In this document: positions 26,780-35,465 of the stretch, piece by piece
Position numbering within the stretch: position 1 is the first letter of the stretch
How the letters are laid out: each line of letters begins with the position of its first letter
Source: Saprospiraceae bacterium
GTDB lineage: Bacteria; Bacteroidota; Bacteroidia; Chitinophagales; Saprospiraceae
Assembly (NCBI GenBank): GCA_027080725.1
Contig: JALWRC010000069.1
Location: 1 to 55,219 of the forward strand
Reading direction: 5' to 3'
Length of the DNA stretch: 55,219 nucleotides
The notes under the pieces: model-generated
The model's database searches: none
Told to the model about the DNA's origin: nothing
Seen by the model: only the letters and a program-made list of their open reading frames with translations
Translations under genes and position numbers: made by a program

Positions 26780-29700
26780 CTATTGCTTAACGAAAACTCT
26801 TGTTCCTGATTTTTCTCCGTTAGTTACACGAAGAACATAAGAGCCCTTGCTCAATCCGGATACATCAACAACACCAGTCTCACTATTGGGGATAGTCCCT
26901 TGAAGCAATTGCTTTCCTTCCATAGAGTGAATAGAATATTTCATATTCTCTCCTTGGGTATGGATATAAAGCCTGTCCTTAACAGGATTGGGTGTTACGC
27001 TAAACTGCGAAGCGGGGATATCCTTGCTTCCGACTGTGATGATGCTCAAGTCGGAGACCATCAAGTCCCCTTCGGCACCACCAAATGGCCCACCGATAAG
27101 CTCCTGCTTGATTCCTACATTCAAAGAATCTGCAGCAGCACGGAAAGCGTAATCCTTTGCCAGTTCTGTTACATTGCCATCCAAATCTTCTACTGTAACG
27201 CTATAGGTTTGATTGGGTACATCGACAATCATCTTCACCTTATAAGGCACTCCTTTTTCATAAATGAGCACATTATCAGCGGAGTAACTACTTCCATTGC
27301 GCACATCTACCAAACCACTATTGTTAAACCGGATGATGGTACTGAGTTCTCCCCAGCCCAATAGTGCCGGCACTTCCTTAGACAATGCAAACGCCGCATT
27401 GATTTTCTCCGCTGTAGGAGTCAAGGTCACATCCACTTCATGCATCGCTGTCATATTCTCGTTGTTCGTCTCCATATTGTACCATCCCAGGATGTAGTCT
27501 CCCCAAGCGAAAGAAGGCTTGAGCCTTGCCCCGGGTGTACCGAATGAAGGATTCTCCTCAATCTTCTGGACGAAGTAATTAAGCGTATCTTGGGAAGTCG
27601 CCGGACGGAACCCGTAATTGTCAGCTATGACAACTTTATTGGTAGAACCCATCGGCCAAACCGTTGCCTTATACGTCTGTGTCGCCACATCTCCAATTAC
27701 TTCGATAACATAGGTTGTGTCGGCGGTATAAGGGAAGGCATTTTCGGCACTATATCCACTTCCATTGTAGGCATCCACCATGCCACTTGGGCCAAAGCGA
27801 ACGATTACACCGTAGTCACTCCAAGCACTTACCGGTCCTTTAGCCAGTCCGGTGGCTCCATTCATATTGTCATGCGATGGAGTCACACGCCACTGAGCCC
27901 AGAACTTATTTGCAACAGGAGGGATGGACTTATTGATAATGGCAGGTGCGGCCGCCTTTCCTAATTTGAAATTGTCCATCGAGAAGGTCATTTCATACTT
28001 GCTCGGCCATTTCACTGTCTCTAATAAAAGAGCTCTAACAGAGGAAAAATCTCCCGGAGGAATAACTCCATTGAATAATGGGACACCCACCATTGACGCA
28101 AAATCAAAAGTAAAAGTATGCCATTGGCCATCAGCCGGCACATTAAAAGAAGGAGGCGTGACTTCTCTGACGAGCACATCATTGGAATCCGGTCCCCAAG
28201 GAGAAGCCAAGAATACCACTTTGTCAACCGGTTCGCCGTCATACAAAGCTCCGGAATCAACCTTAATATCTACCGTAAAAAATGGATTTTCTGAAATATC
28301 AACAATGACATTCTCATTCTTTGTGATGTTGTAAAACTGGCCATCATAGAAATTTTTCTGTTTGACTTTATAGGTCATTGCATCCATTTCCTGTGTCGGT
28401 GCAAATACATAGGTAGAATCATCAAACTTCAGTCGATTGGGCCACCACAAATCCATGCTCACCGAATCATTGAAATCCTCTACGTAAGAGTATACAACTT
28501 CAGGAGGTTTGGCAGCAGACCCGAGCCGGAAATTGTCCATTTGCATATGAAATTCATATTTATTGGGCCACTTGACCGACTCAAACAAAATTGCTTCTAC
28601 GGCATGAAAATCACCCGGAGGGATAACCCCATTGAATAATGGTTCTCCCAAATGCTCCGAAAAGTCAAAATAATACGTGTGCCAGCGACCATCTGCATAG
28701 GCTTGAATGGAAGGAGGAGCCACTTGTCGAACGAAGGTACCCGCATCGACCGACCATGGGGATGCCAGGTAGGTGACGAAGTCCACAGTGTCATCATCGT
28801 ATAAGGCTCCTTTGTCTATTTTCAAATCCACCGCCATATACGGATTGGCGCGCAGATCAAATACAACACTATCATTTCTCAAGAAATGATAGTGTTGACC
28901 ATCATAAAACTGATTCTGCTTTACTTTTTCATCGAGGACCCCATTCTCCTGTTTAACAGTGAATACGTATGTAGAATCATCTACTTTCCCTCTATTGGGC
29001 CACCACAAATCCATACTTACAGAATCTTCAAAATCCTCCAGATAGGTCGTCAAGGTTGTAGGAGGAGCAGCTGCAATACCCAATTTGAAATTGTCAATGC
29101 TGAATGTGGCTTCGTAGGTTGAGGGCCACTTAACTGCTTCAAACAAAATAGCACGCACCGAACTTAGGTCCCCCTTGGGAACAACCCCATTCCATAGCGG
29201 TACCCCAATTTGTTCTCCAAAATGAAAGAAATAAGTATGCCATTTACCATCGGCTCTTGCCTGAACGACCGGTGAATTCACCTCTCGTACCAACTCACCG
29301 GCATCAACACCCCAAGGGGATGCTAAAAACTGTACTTGCTCTACGGTATCTTCATCATACAAAGCACCCGGTTCCACTTTAATATCAATAGACATAAAAG
29401 GATTATTTCTCATATCTATGGCCACCGAGTCATTTTTATAAATATTATAGAACTGACCATCATAAAAATTCTTTTGCTTCATCACATACTTAAACGTACT
29501 ATCGGGCTCTTGAGAAGCAGTAAAGACGTAGGTGGAATCATCATGCTGCAACCTGTTTGGCCACCATAAGTCCATACTCACCGGATCGCTGAAGTCCTCT
29601 TCGTAGGTCTCTACACTTGGTGGAGGAGCTGCCGCATCTCCCAGTAAGAAATTGTCCATTGAGAAAGTAAACTCATAAGTACTTGGCCATTTTACAGCCT

Positions 29701-30262
29701 CAAATAAAATGGCCCGGATCGAAGACAAATCTCCCGGGGGGACTACACCATTCCACAAAGGAACCCCTATTTGCGCACCAAAGTCAAACACATAGGTATG
29801 CCACTTGCCATCCGCAGGAACGGTAAATGCCGGAGAATTGACCTGCCGGACATTGGTACCGGAACTGTCGGGCCCCCATGGGGATGCTAAAAACAACACG
29901 TTGTCCACGGTGTCACCGTCATAAAGAACGACCGGATCCACTTTCAAATCGACGGACATAAACGGGCTTCCCGTCAAATCAAAAATCACACTATCCACAT
30001 CCGTAAAATGATAGCTCTGCCCGTCATAGAAGTTCTTTTGTTTGACATTATACTTTAAGTATCCATTCTCTTGTGTAGGAGTGAATACATAGGTGGAGTC
30101 ATCAAACTTCAGTTTGTTGGGCCACCAAAGGTCCAGATTGACAGGATTGGCAAAATCCTCACTGTAGGTAGTGACCACCGATTGTGCGCTGACCCAAAAG
30201 GCCTGTATTACCAGAAAGGCCGGTAAAACGCGCGTTAATAAAAATGGTACTCGTCTTTTCAT
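26780..30262 (-). CDS. Large T9SS-sorted protein with four tandem ~187-residue domains, candidate surface glycan binder
   Basis: The start MKRRVPFLLTRVLPAF (30262) gives a signal peptide and a 1160-residue protein. Four homologous domains begin near residues 33, 220, 407 and 593. Each has a Y.EDF opening, DLWWPN, DDSTYVF, FYDGQ, FLASPW, DGKWHTY.FDF, NGV.PPGD and FEAVKWPS..E, ending with a DNF.LG motif. Two copies of a different module follow (about 780-1080, with VIVRFGPSGMVDAYNGSGYSA and IIRFNNSGLVDVRNGSSYSA). A Por sorting domain is last (FSVTPNPVKDRL to RVFVKQ). There are no catalytic signatures, and the aromatic-rich repeats suggest carbohydrate binding. It is the third gene of the TonB module 2 operon, 76 bases after the beta-helix gene. 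Confidence 0.75.
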   Translation of the reverse strand: MKRRVPFLLTRVLPAFLVIQAFWVSAQSVVTTYSEDFANPVNLDLWWPNKLKFDDSTYVFTPTQENGYLKYNVKQKNFYDGQSYHFTDVDSVIFDLTGSPFMSVDLKVDPVVLYDGDTVDNVLFLASPWGPDSSGTNVRQVNSPAFTVPADGKWHTYVFDFGAQIGVPLWNGVVPPGDLSSIRAILFEAVKWPSTYEFTFSMDNFLLGDAAAPPPSVETYEEDFSDPVSMDLWWPNRLQHDDSTYVFTASQEPDSTFKYVMKQKNFYDGQFYNIYKNDSVAIDMRNNPFMSIDIKVEPGALYDEDTVEQVQFLASPWGVDAGELVREVNSPVVQARADGKWHTYFFHFGEQIGVPLWNGVVPKGDLSSVRAILFEAVKWPSTYEATFSIDNFKLGIAAAPPTTLTTYLEDFEDSVSMDLWWPNRGKVDDSTYVFTVKQENGVLDEKVKQNQFYDGQHYHFLRNDSVVFDLRANPYMAVDLKIDKGALYDDDTVDFVTYLASPWSVDAGTFVRQVAPPSIQAYADGRWHTYYFDFSEHLGEPLFNGVIPPGDFHAVEAILFESVKWPNKYEFHMQMDNFRLGSAAKPPEVVYSYVEDFNDSVSMDLWWPNRLKFDDSTYVFAPTQEMDAMTYKVKQKNFYDGQFYNITKNENVIVDISENPFFTVDIKVDSGALYDGEPVDKVVFLASPWGPDSNDVLVREVTPPSFNVPADGQWHTFTFDFASMVGVPLFNGVIPPGDFSSVRALLLETVKWPSKYEMTFSMDNFKLGKAAAPAIINKSIPPVANKFWAQWRVTPSHDNMNGATGLAKGPVSAWSDYGVIVRFGPSGMVDAYNGSGYSAENAFPYTADTTYVIEVIGDVATQTYKATVWPMGSTNKVVIADNYGFRPATSQDTLNYFVQKIEENPSFGTPGARLKPSFAWGDYILGWYNMETNNENMTAMHEVDVTLTPTAEKINAAFALSKEVPALLGWGELSTIIRFNNSGLVDVRNGSSYSADNVLIYEKGVPYKVKMIVDVPNQTYSVTVEDLDGNVTELAKDYAFRAAADSLNVGIKQELIGGPFGGAEGDLMVSDLSIITVGSKDIPASQFSVTPNPVKDRLYIHTQGENMKYSIHSMEGKQLLQGTIPNSETGVVDVSGLSKGSYVLRVTNGEKSGTRVFVKQ
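28864..28897. repeat. Perfect 16-bp inverted repeat inside coding sequence
   Basis: Two 16-bp arms (28864-28879 and 28882-28897) are separated by two bases, within domain 3 of the four-repeat protein (the HYHFLRNDSVVFD segment). The corresponding segments of the other three domains encode different residues. Confidence 0.7.
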
Positions 30263-30338
30263 ATTAAAATAATTTTGATTATAAAATTTAAACTTTATGA
30301 TTGATATTTTGTATCCTTTATGTAGGGTCTGTTCCAAC

Positions 30339-32009
30339 TCAATGTTGAATAATTACTTTACTTGTAGCACTTGCATCATCCGTTCGAACCCGGACAAGAT
30401 AGAGTCCGTCGTCCATCCCATTTAATGGCAACCGAACATTGTACTTTCCCTGTGACAAATGATGGAGCAGTCGTGTTTGTATCGACAATCCCTCCGAGGT
30501 AATGATTGAAATCGTCACATCCTGTGCCTTAGCCAACCCAAAGGAGACCCAAATATCATCTGCTGTGGGATTAGGAAAAACGCCAACAGCCAACTGATTC
30601 TGAATAGATGGAGGCGATTTAGTAGCATTGATATCCTCCTTGTACAGTTTGCGCTTTTCGGGATACCAATTCAAATCTCCCACCGGAAGACCATCGTGTC
30701 CCCCCTTTAGCAACTGCGGATTGGTATAGACCAAATTCTCCGGAAGCGGCCAAGGTAGCTTTAAGATATCCGCTGCCCCTACGTGTTTGTCGTAATTGCG
30801 ACTGGAGGAAGCAATGGATTTTCCCTTGCGAAAGTCATCACAAAATTTGACCACTTCCGCTGTCACCCATGCCTCCATGTCCTTATCTTCAAATGCCGGG
30901 TCGGCTTCTACATTGTCCTCTGCTATTAAACCCGGGTAGGCGGTGTCATCTCCAAACATACCGGAAGTCCTTTTATTCATCCAAACCGGGGCATGCACCT
31001 TCCATTTGGACCAGAAGTCCGTCATGGCCTTCGGTGAATAATAACTGTTATTCGTACACTTCACCTGCCGGTCAGATTCCTCTATCCCGATATTTTGCAA
31101 TAATTTTTTATCCACCTTGTCCAAAGAAAAGAAAGAAATGTATTCGTTGTCCGTGTCAAACCAATTCATCTTCCTCTCCTCTTCGTTTTGACCGTAAGCA
31201 TGGGTCCCGTAAAACAGATTGCTTCTAAACCTGGCATTGACCAAATCCCGCATTCTAAATAAATCTATCTGGGAGGTAAACAGGGTATTGTGTTCCACTA
31301 ACACGTAATTGGCTACCCCATTTTCCTGAAATAACCAAAAACCACCACAATTGAAAAAAGTACAGTTGGTGACCACCAGGGAATCGATGTACTTTACATT
31401 CTCTGAAATCACCTGTTGCCCTCCAAACTGGTGCTTGAGATAGACACCATTTCTCCAATTGCAATCTCGAAAAAACATGGAGTTGTTGGAGCCGGTATTG
31501 CCGATAAAACGCCCGGCCCAGGCATTAAAGACGCACTTAGAAAACTTCAAACTGATGTCATCTCCATTAATCTCTATGCATTTATTCCACTCTCCCGCAT
31601 ACTTTCGCTTAAGGTCAACGCCTTGAAATATCAAGCCTTCAAAACGGTGTTGCAATCCATCCTTGGTAAATTTGAACATATGGGATAGATTCACTCCATT
31701 GGCATAGGTCCCTTTGACCAAGATAGGAGGCCGTACACCGGGAGCATTATCGGATACTATTCTAAGAGGAAACTTGACAAACAGGGTTTGATCGACGATG
31801 TAGATATCACCGCTTTTCAAGCGGTACACCCGGTTGGGATTCTTGCGTACCCCGCCGGCAGCTGTATCCGTCAAGATAGTCTGTGCAAGATTGGGTTTTC
31901 CCGTCTGGTCGAAGGCCGGGACATCCAGTGTATCTTGCGCATTGACTCCGGTTGAAAAGCAAAACATCGCAAGCAAAAAGGAAAGCAGGTACGTAATTTT
32001 TAAGTTCAT
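30339..32009 (-). CDS. T9SS-sorted beta-helix protein (module 2 partner of the TonB receptor)
   Basis: This 556-residue secreted protein is the paralogue of 23671-25317. It has a signal peptide (FLLAMFCFSTGVNAQ) and a RKNPNRVYRLKSGDIYIVDQ block. Beta-helix rungs follow (DISLKFSKCVFN, LVVTNCTFFNCGG, ARFRSNLFYGTHAYGQNEE), then MNKRTSGMFGDDTAYP, the WPLPENLVYTNPQL and GDLNWYPEK run, and a Por domain (VFPNPTADDI to SKVIIQH). It lies 194 bases after the TonB receptor stop on the same strand. No named family was recognised. Secretion to the surface beside a SusD-less receptor suggests glycan binding or cleavage. Confidence 0.75.
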   Translation of the reverse strand: MNLKITYLLSFLLAMFCFSTGVNAQDTLDVPAFDQTGKPNLAQTILTDTAAGGVRKNPNRVYRLKSGDIYIVDQTLFVKFPLRIVSDNAPGVRPPILVKGTYANGVNLSHMFKFTKDGLQHRFEGLIFQGVDLKRKYAGEWNKCIEINGDDISLKFSKCVFNAWAGRFIGNTGSNNSMFFRDCNWRNGVYLKHQFGGQQVISENVKYIDSLVVTNCTFFNCGGFWLFQENGVANYVLVEHNTLFTSQIDLFRMRDLVNARFRSNLFYGTHAYGQNEEERKMNWFDTDNEYISFFSLDKVDKKLLQNIGIEESDRQVKCTNNSYYSPKAMTDFWSKWKVHAPVWMNKRTSGMFGDDTAYPGLIAEDNVEADPAFEDKDMEAWVTAEVVKFCDDFRKGKSIASSSRNYDKHVGAADILKLPWPLPENLVYTNPQLLKGGHDGLPVGDLNWYPEKRKLYKEDINATKSPPSIQNQLAVGVFPNPTADDIWVSFGLAKAQDVTISIITSEGLSIQTRLLHHLSQGKYNVRLPLNGMDDGLYLVRVRTDDASATSKVIIQH

Positions 32010-32177
32010 AGCATTTTATTTATCGTTTTATAATCATCATATGGAACATGAAGGAGAAAATACTCCCTGCCAGCAGTTCCAAAGCTTATTCTCATCATCT
32101 TCATTTCAAGAATCCATCATTCTATTTTTTCTATTGTTTTTTCATTTTCCAAGGACCCCCTATTTATTCAGATGCCC

Positions 32178-32218
32178 ACCATTTCATGCCGAAGCCCTGT
32201 CCTTTACCATTTCATACG
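32178..32218 (-). repeat. Two one-mismatch copies of the 13-bp word, 28 bases apart
   Basis: ACCATTTCATGCC (32178-32190) lies just past the receptor stop. ACCATTTCATACG (32206-32218) overlaps the last codons of the receptor (RMKW). This is the closest pair of copies in the window. Confidence 0.55.
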
Positions 32219-35140
32219 CAATCCCAAATCCACCGTCATGCCATACTGTTGTACCCCGGCATCCCATTGGGCGCCATTGACCAAATCCCTTTCTATCGCG
32301 CTGGTAAAATTGTTCATATTAGTAAAGACCTCCATACCGTACCAAGGCAGTTTTTGGCGCGCAGAGAAGTCAAATCTAAGATATGCGTCCGAATAATTAA
32401 TCAGTTCCGGCCAAAAGTCCGGGCGTTTGAACACCCTTGATTGGTAGAGCATGGAGATTCTTGCAGAAAACCCCTTTATGTCATACCCCAATTGGACATT
32501 GATAATATCATCCGGTTGTAATTGCAATTGTCCGACAATGAACGTATCGAGATTGTTGTACTTGTACTTAAACTCCACCGGGTCAAACTCCTTCTCTACA
32601 ATGGTCCGTGGGTATTTGGCTTTGGAATTGATGTGCGTATAGTTTATGCTAAACACCAATCCCTTCCAGGCGCCGGGCAAATACCAAAAGTTGGTCTGCC
32701 AATCGACCTCTACCCCTTTCAATGTAGCATCATACGTATTATTCGCTTGAGTGAAAATGAAGCGCTCCAAGGTCTCTTCCGGCAGTTCGTACTTCCCGGG
32801 GTCCAAGATCACCCTTCGCCCCAACCAAAAGATCATATCCTTCACTTTCTTGGTAAAACCACCAATCGTCAGAAGTCCCAATTTGTTATTGTGAAAGGAG
32901 AGATAGGCATCGTAATTGGTAGAAAATTCCGGTCGCAATTTGTAGTTATTCCAGATGACTGCATCGGTTAATAAATCCACTCTCGGGACAATCAAATTGT
33001 AGGCAGGACGCGATAGGGTCTGGGTGTACGCCAACCGCAGGTTAAGCCACTCCAAGGGGCTGTATTTGAGGTGCATCATCGGGAGCAAAAAGGCATTTTG
33101 CCGGGTGATGGTCGTATCCGAATAAACGTAATGCTGGTTTGGGAAGGCAAGCCCGGCATCTCCTCTCGGGGCCGTGTAAACCGTCTTATTATTTTCGTAT
33201 CGCAATCCGGGCAAGAACTTCAAGTTAGGCCCCAAATTGAGTTCACTCATCAAATACCCCGCATAGAGGTATTCGTTGCCATGATAATCCTCTCTAACAG
33301 AATAATAATCATGCTTCGAATAGGTCTCAAAGGCCGGATTAGGTACGCCTTTGATAACATCCAGCACTTTGTGAAGCAATTCCAGGTCCCCCACCGGTCC
33401 CATTTGGTAATCTCCATTGAGAAAGTCGCCATGGTCAAAATCCCGTCGAAACAAGGCATAAGGCAGGCGTGTACTTCCCAAGGGGGCGATATTCTGCATC
33501 TCCGGAAATGCGCGGAGGATGGCATCCTTCACTTCCTGTCCGCTATTGAGTTGGTAGTTGCCCGTCGCGACATCTTTGTTAAATGCACGGCCTTTGACCC
33601 GGTATTTGCCCCCAAATTTGATATATCCATTCCACTTTTTGCTGAGGGCAAAATCATATTGGATGTCTGTCTTGACCTCCTGTTGTTGCTCTTTCGTCTG
33701 GCTATAAGACTCGTTCAATGTGCTCAAATAGCTCAATGAATCATTGTTGACCGAAAAGTCTATTAAGCTCGTGGGCGCAATGTTATCATCCAACACCTCT
33801 GAGCGCAAGGCTCCTTCCTGATTGAACAAAAAGCTCAGGTCCAAGGGGACATCCCTTGATGTAGATGCATGAGAGAGCTTCGTGTATATCTTCCATGGCC
33901 CACGGGAATACTCCAAGTCCAACAAGCTGCTCAGGGTGGTGACATCGTATCGCTCATCCCGAGTCAGGAACGAATGCTGCCGGGTCGGAACCGTATAATA
34001 CTCTTGATACCGGTTGACCTCTGTCACCCCATTATTTACGAAGTTTTTGAAGTGTGCCGTCCAGTCTCCCCCCTTATAATCGGCCACCATAGTGACTCCC
34101 TTCCTATTCTTTTGCCGGATGGCATCGGTAAGAATCAGACGCCGGGTGTACACCTTATTGACCTGATCGATCTGTGGATTTCTCAGTTCATATTCCGCCG
34201 AAAGATTATTCGAGCTGCGGTTTCTTCGCTCCAAATTTCCCTGAAGATAAATACCCAATTTATTGCCCAAAAATCGATTGCTCACATTGCCGACCAATAG
34301 ATAATCCGAATGGGTTTGCTTGAGCTGATTAAACCCTCCTTGTGCAACCAAACCACTGTGCCAACCCGCATCGGCCTCCCGGAGCTTAAAATTGACAGCC
34401 CCTCCGATAAAATCAGCATCTTTATCCGCCGACACCGCCTTGAATACTTCGATTGCTCCCAACGAATAGGGCGAGACGATGCTAATGTCGCTACTCCGGT
34501 CATTATCACTTGAGGCCATACTCACCCCTTCGATCATAATTTTATTGTACTTGGGAGACATCCCCCGGATCACTACCTTACTTCCCTCTCCCCCAGTGCG
34601 CAGGACCGACACCCCCGGGAGGCGTCCGATGGATTCCGCCGCATTGGCATCCGGCAATTCTTGCAGTTTTTCACCGGAAACGACATTCTTAATCGACTTG
34701 GAGTTGAGCTGATTATTAATGGCACTGACCTGGCCTTTGGCTTGCGCAGTTATGGTGGCAGCCCCGAGTTGGACTCCGCTGTAATCCAAGGCGATATTGC
34801 GCACTAACGGGGTGCCTCCGACAAGCTCGATTTCTTCGGAAACGTCATCATATCCTATGTATGAAATGGTTAATTTATAGTGCCCGGACGGAATGTTATT
34901 TATCTGATAACTCCCGTCAAAATCGGTGGCAACACCAAAACCGGTCCCTTCCAAAACGATGTAGGCGCCAATCAATGGCTCTCCGGAAGATTTATCCGTA
35001 ATAATCCCATTAATTTTCGAAGAAGACTGTGCAGTCAGAAAAAAAGGAAACGCAAACACAATGAATAACCCGAGGGGAAATACAGGAGAAAAATAAGGAT
35101 AAAACCAACCTAATTTACTGTTGAGCTGCATAATATGCAT
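32204..35140 (-). CDS. TonB-dependent receptor, SusD-less type (module 2)
   Basis: This 978-residue outer-membrane importer is homologous to the receptor at 20738-23626. It has a signal peptide (IVFAFPFFLTAQ), a carboxypeptidase-like domain (INGIITDKSSGEPLIGAYI), a plug with LPDANAAESIGRLPGVSVLR and GEGSKVVIRGMSPKYNK, and a barrel ending DLGLRMKW. It leads a three-gene unit: receptor, beta-helix, four-repeat protein. Two LacI-type sites lie upstream at 35212 and 35406. Met4 (MQLNSKLGW) is an equally good start. A one-mismatch 13-bp word at 34858-34870 is read as TISY. Confidence 0.9.
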   Translation of the reverse strand: MHIMQLNSKLGWFYPYFSPVFPLGLFIVFAFPFFLTAQSSSKINGIITDKSSGEPLIGAYIVLEGTGFGVATDFDGSYQINNIPSGHYKLTISYIGYDDVSEEIELVGGTPLVRNIALDYSGVQLGAATITAQAKGQVSAINNQLNSKSIKNVVSGEKLQELPDANAAESIGRLPGVSVLRTGGEGSKVVIRGMSPKYNKIMIEGVSMASSDNDRSSDISIVSPYSLGAIEVFKAVSADKDADFIGGAVNFKLREADAGWHSGLVAQGGFNQLKQTHSDYLLVGNVSNRFLGNKLGIYLQGNLERRNRSSNNLSAEYELRNPQIDQVNKVYTRRLILTDAIRQKNRKGVTMVADYKGGDWTAHFKNFVNNGVTEVNRYQEYYTVPTRQHSFLTRDERYDVTTLSSLLDLEYSRGPWKIYTKLSHASTSRDVPLDLSFLFNQEGALRSEVLDDNIAPTSLIDFSVNNDSLSYLSTLNESYSQTKEQQQEVKTDIQYDFALSKKWNGYIKFGGKYRVKGRAFNKDVATGNYQLNSGQEVKDAILRAFPEMQNIAPLGSTRLPYALFRRDFDHGDFLNGDYQMGPVGDLELLHKVLDVIKGVPNPAFETYSKHDYYSVREDYHGNEYLYAGYLMSELNLGPNLKFLPGLRYENNKTVYTAPRGDAGLAFPNQHYVYSDTTITRQNAFLLPMMHLKYSPLEWLNLRLAYTQTLSRPAYNLIVPRVDLLTDAVIWNNYKLRPEFSTNYDAYLSFHNNKLGLLTIGGFTKKVKDMIFWLGRRVILDPGKYELPEETLERFIFTQANNTYDATLKGVEVDWQTNFWYLPGAWKGLVFSINYTHINSKAKYPRTIVEKEFDPVEFKYKYNNLDTFIVGQLQLQPDDIINVQLGYDIKGFSARISMLYQSRVFKRPDFWPELINYSDAYLRFDFSARQKLPWYGMEVFTNMNNFTSAIERDLVNGAQWDAGVQQYGMTVDLGLRMKW

Positions 35141-35211
35141 TATACTGTTTTATAATTTATATACCTAAATGCGCCTATTCGAATGCCAAGTTATGACCTT
35201 TTTACCATTTG

Positions 35212-35225
35212 CGCAAATGATTGCG
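35212..35225 (-). promoter_or_regulatory. LacI-type operator, weaker site, before TonB receptor module 2
   Basis: CGCAATCATTTGCG (minus strand) matches the consensus TGCAAACGWTTGCA at most positions but lacks the central CG. It lies 71 bases before the receptor start. Confidence 0.5.
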
Positions 35226-35394
35226 TAAATTTTTCCATTTCAGGCAGACTCTCTGTGGAAAGTTTTCTTGTATTTCACTCCTAAAATAAAGAAGCCATTT
35301 TAGTTACAAAATTCACATATTGATTTATATTATAAGTACTTACGAAACGAGCATTGACACTTATTTTTCAATATGAATGGAGAATTGGTCTGTA

Positions 35395-35419
35395 CAAATC
35401 TTTTATGCAAACGATTGCA
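35395..35419 (-). promoter_or_regulatory. LacI-type operator with adjacent promoter, TonB receptor module 2
   Basis: A perfect site, TGCAATCGTTTGCA on the minus strand (35406-35419), is followed by AAGATTTG, one mismatch from TAnnTTTG. The spacing resembles that at 20542 and 38781. The leader to the receptor would be about 250 bases. A second, weaker site (35212) lies inside it. Confidence 0.65.
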
Positions 35420-35465
35420 TTAATGTCAGTCGATCTTCCCCCTGTCCCGCACTAACAAACGGATA

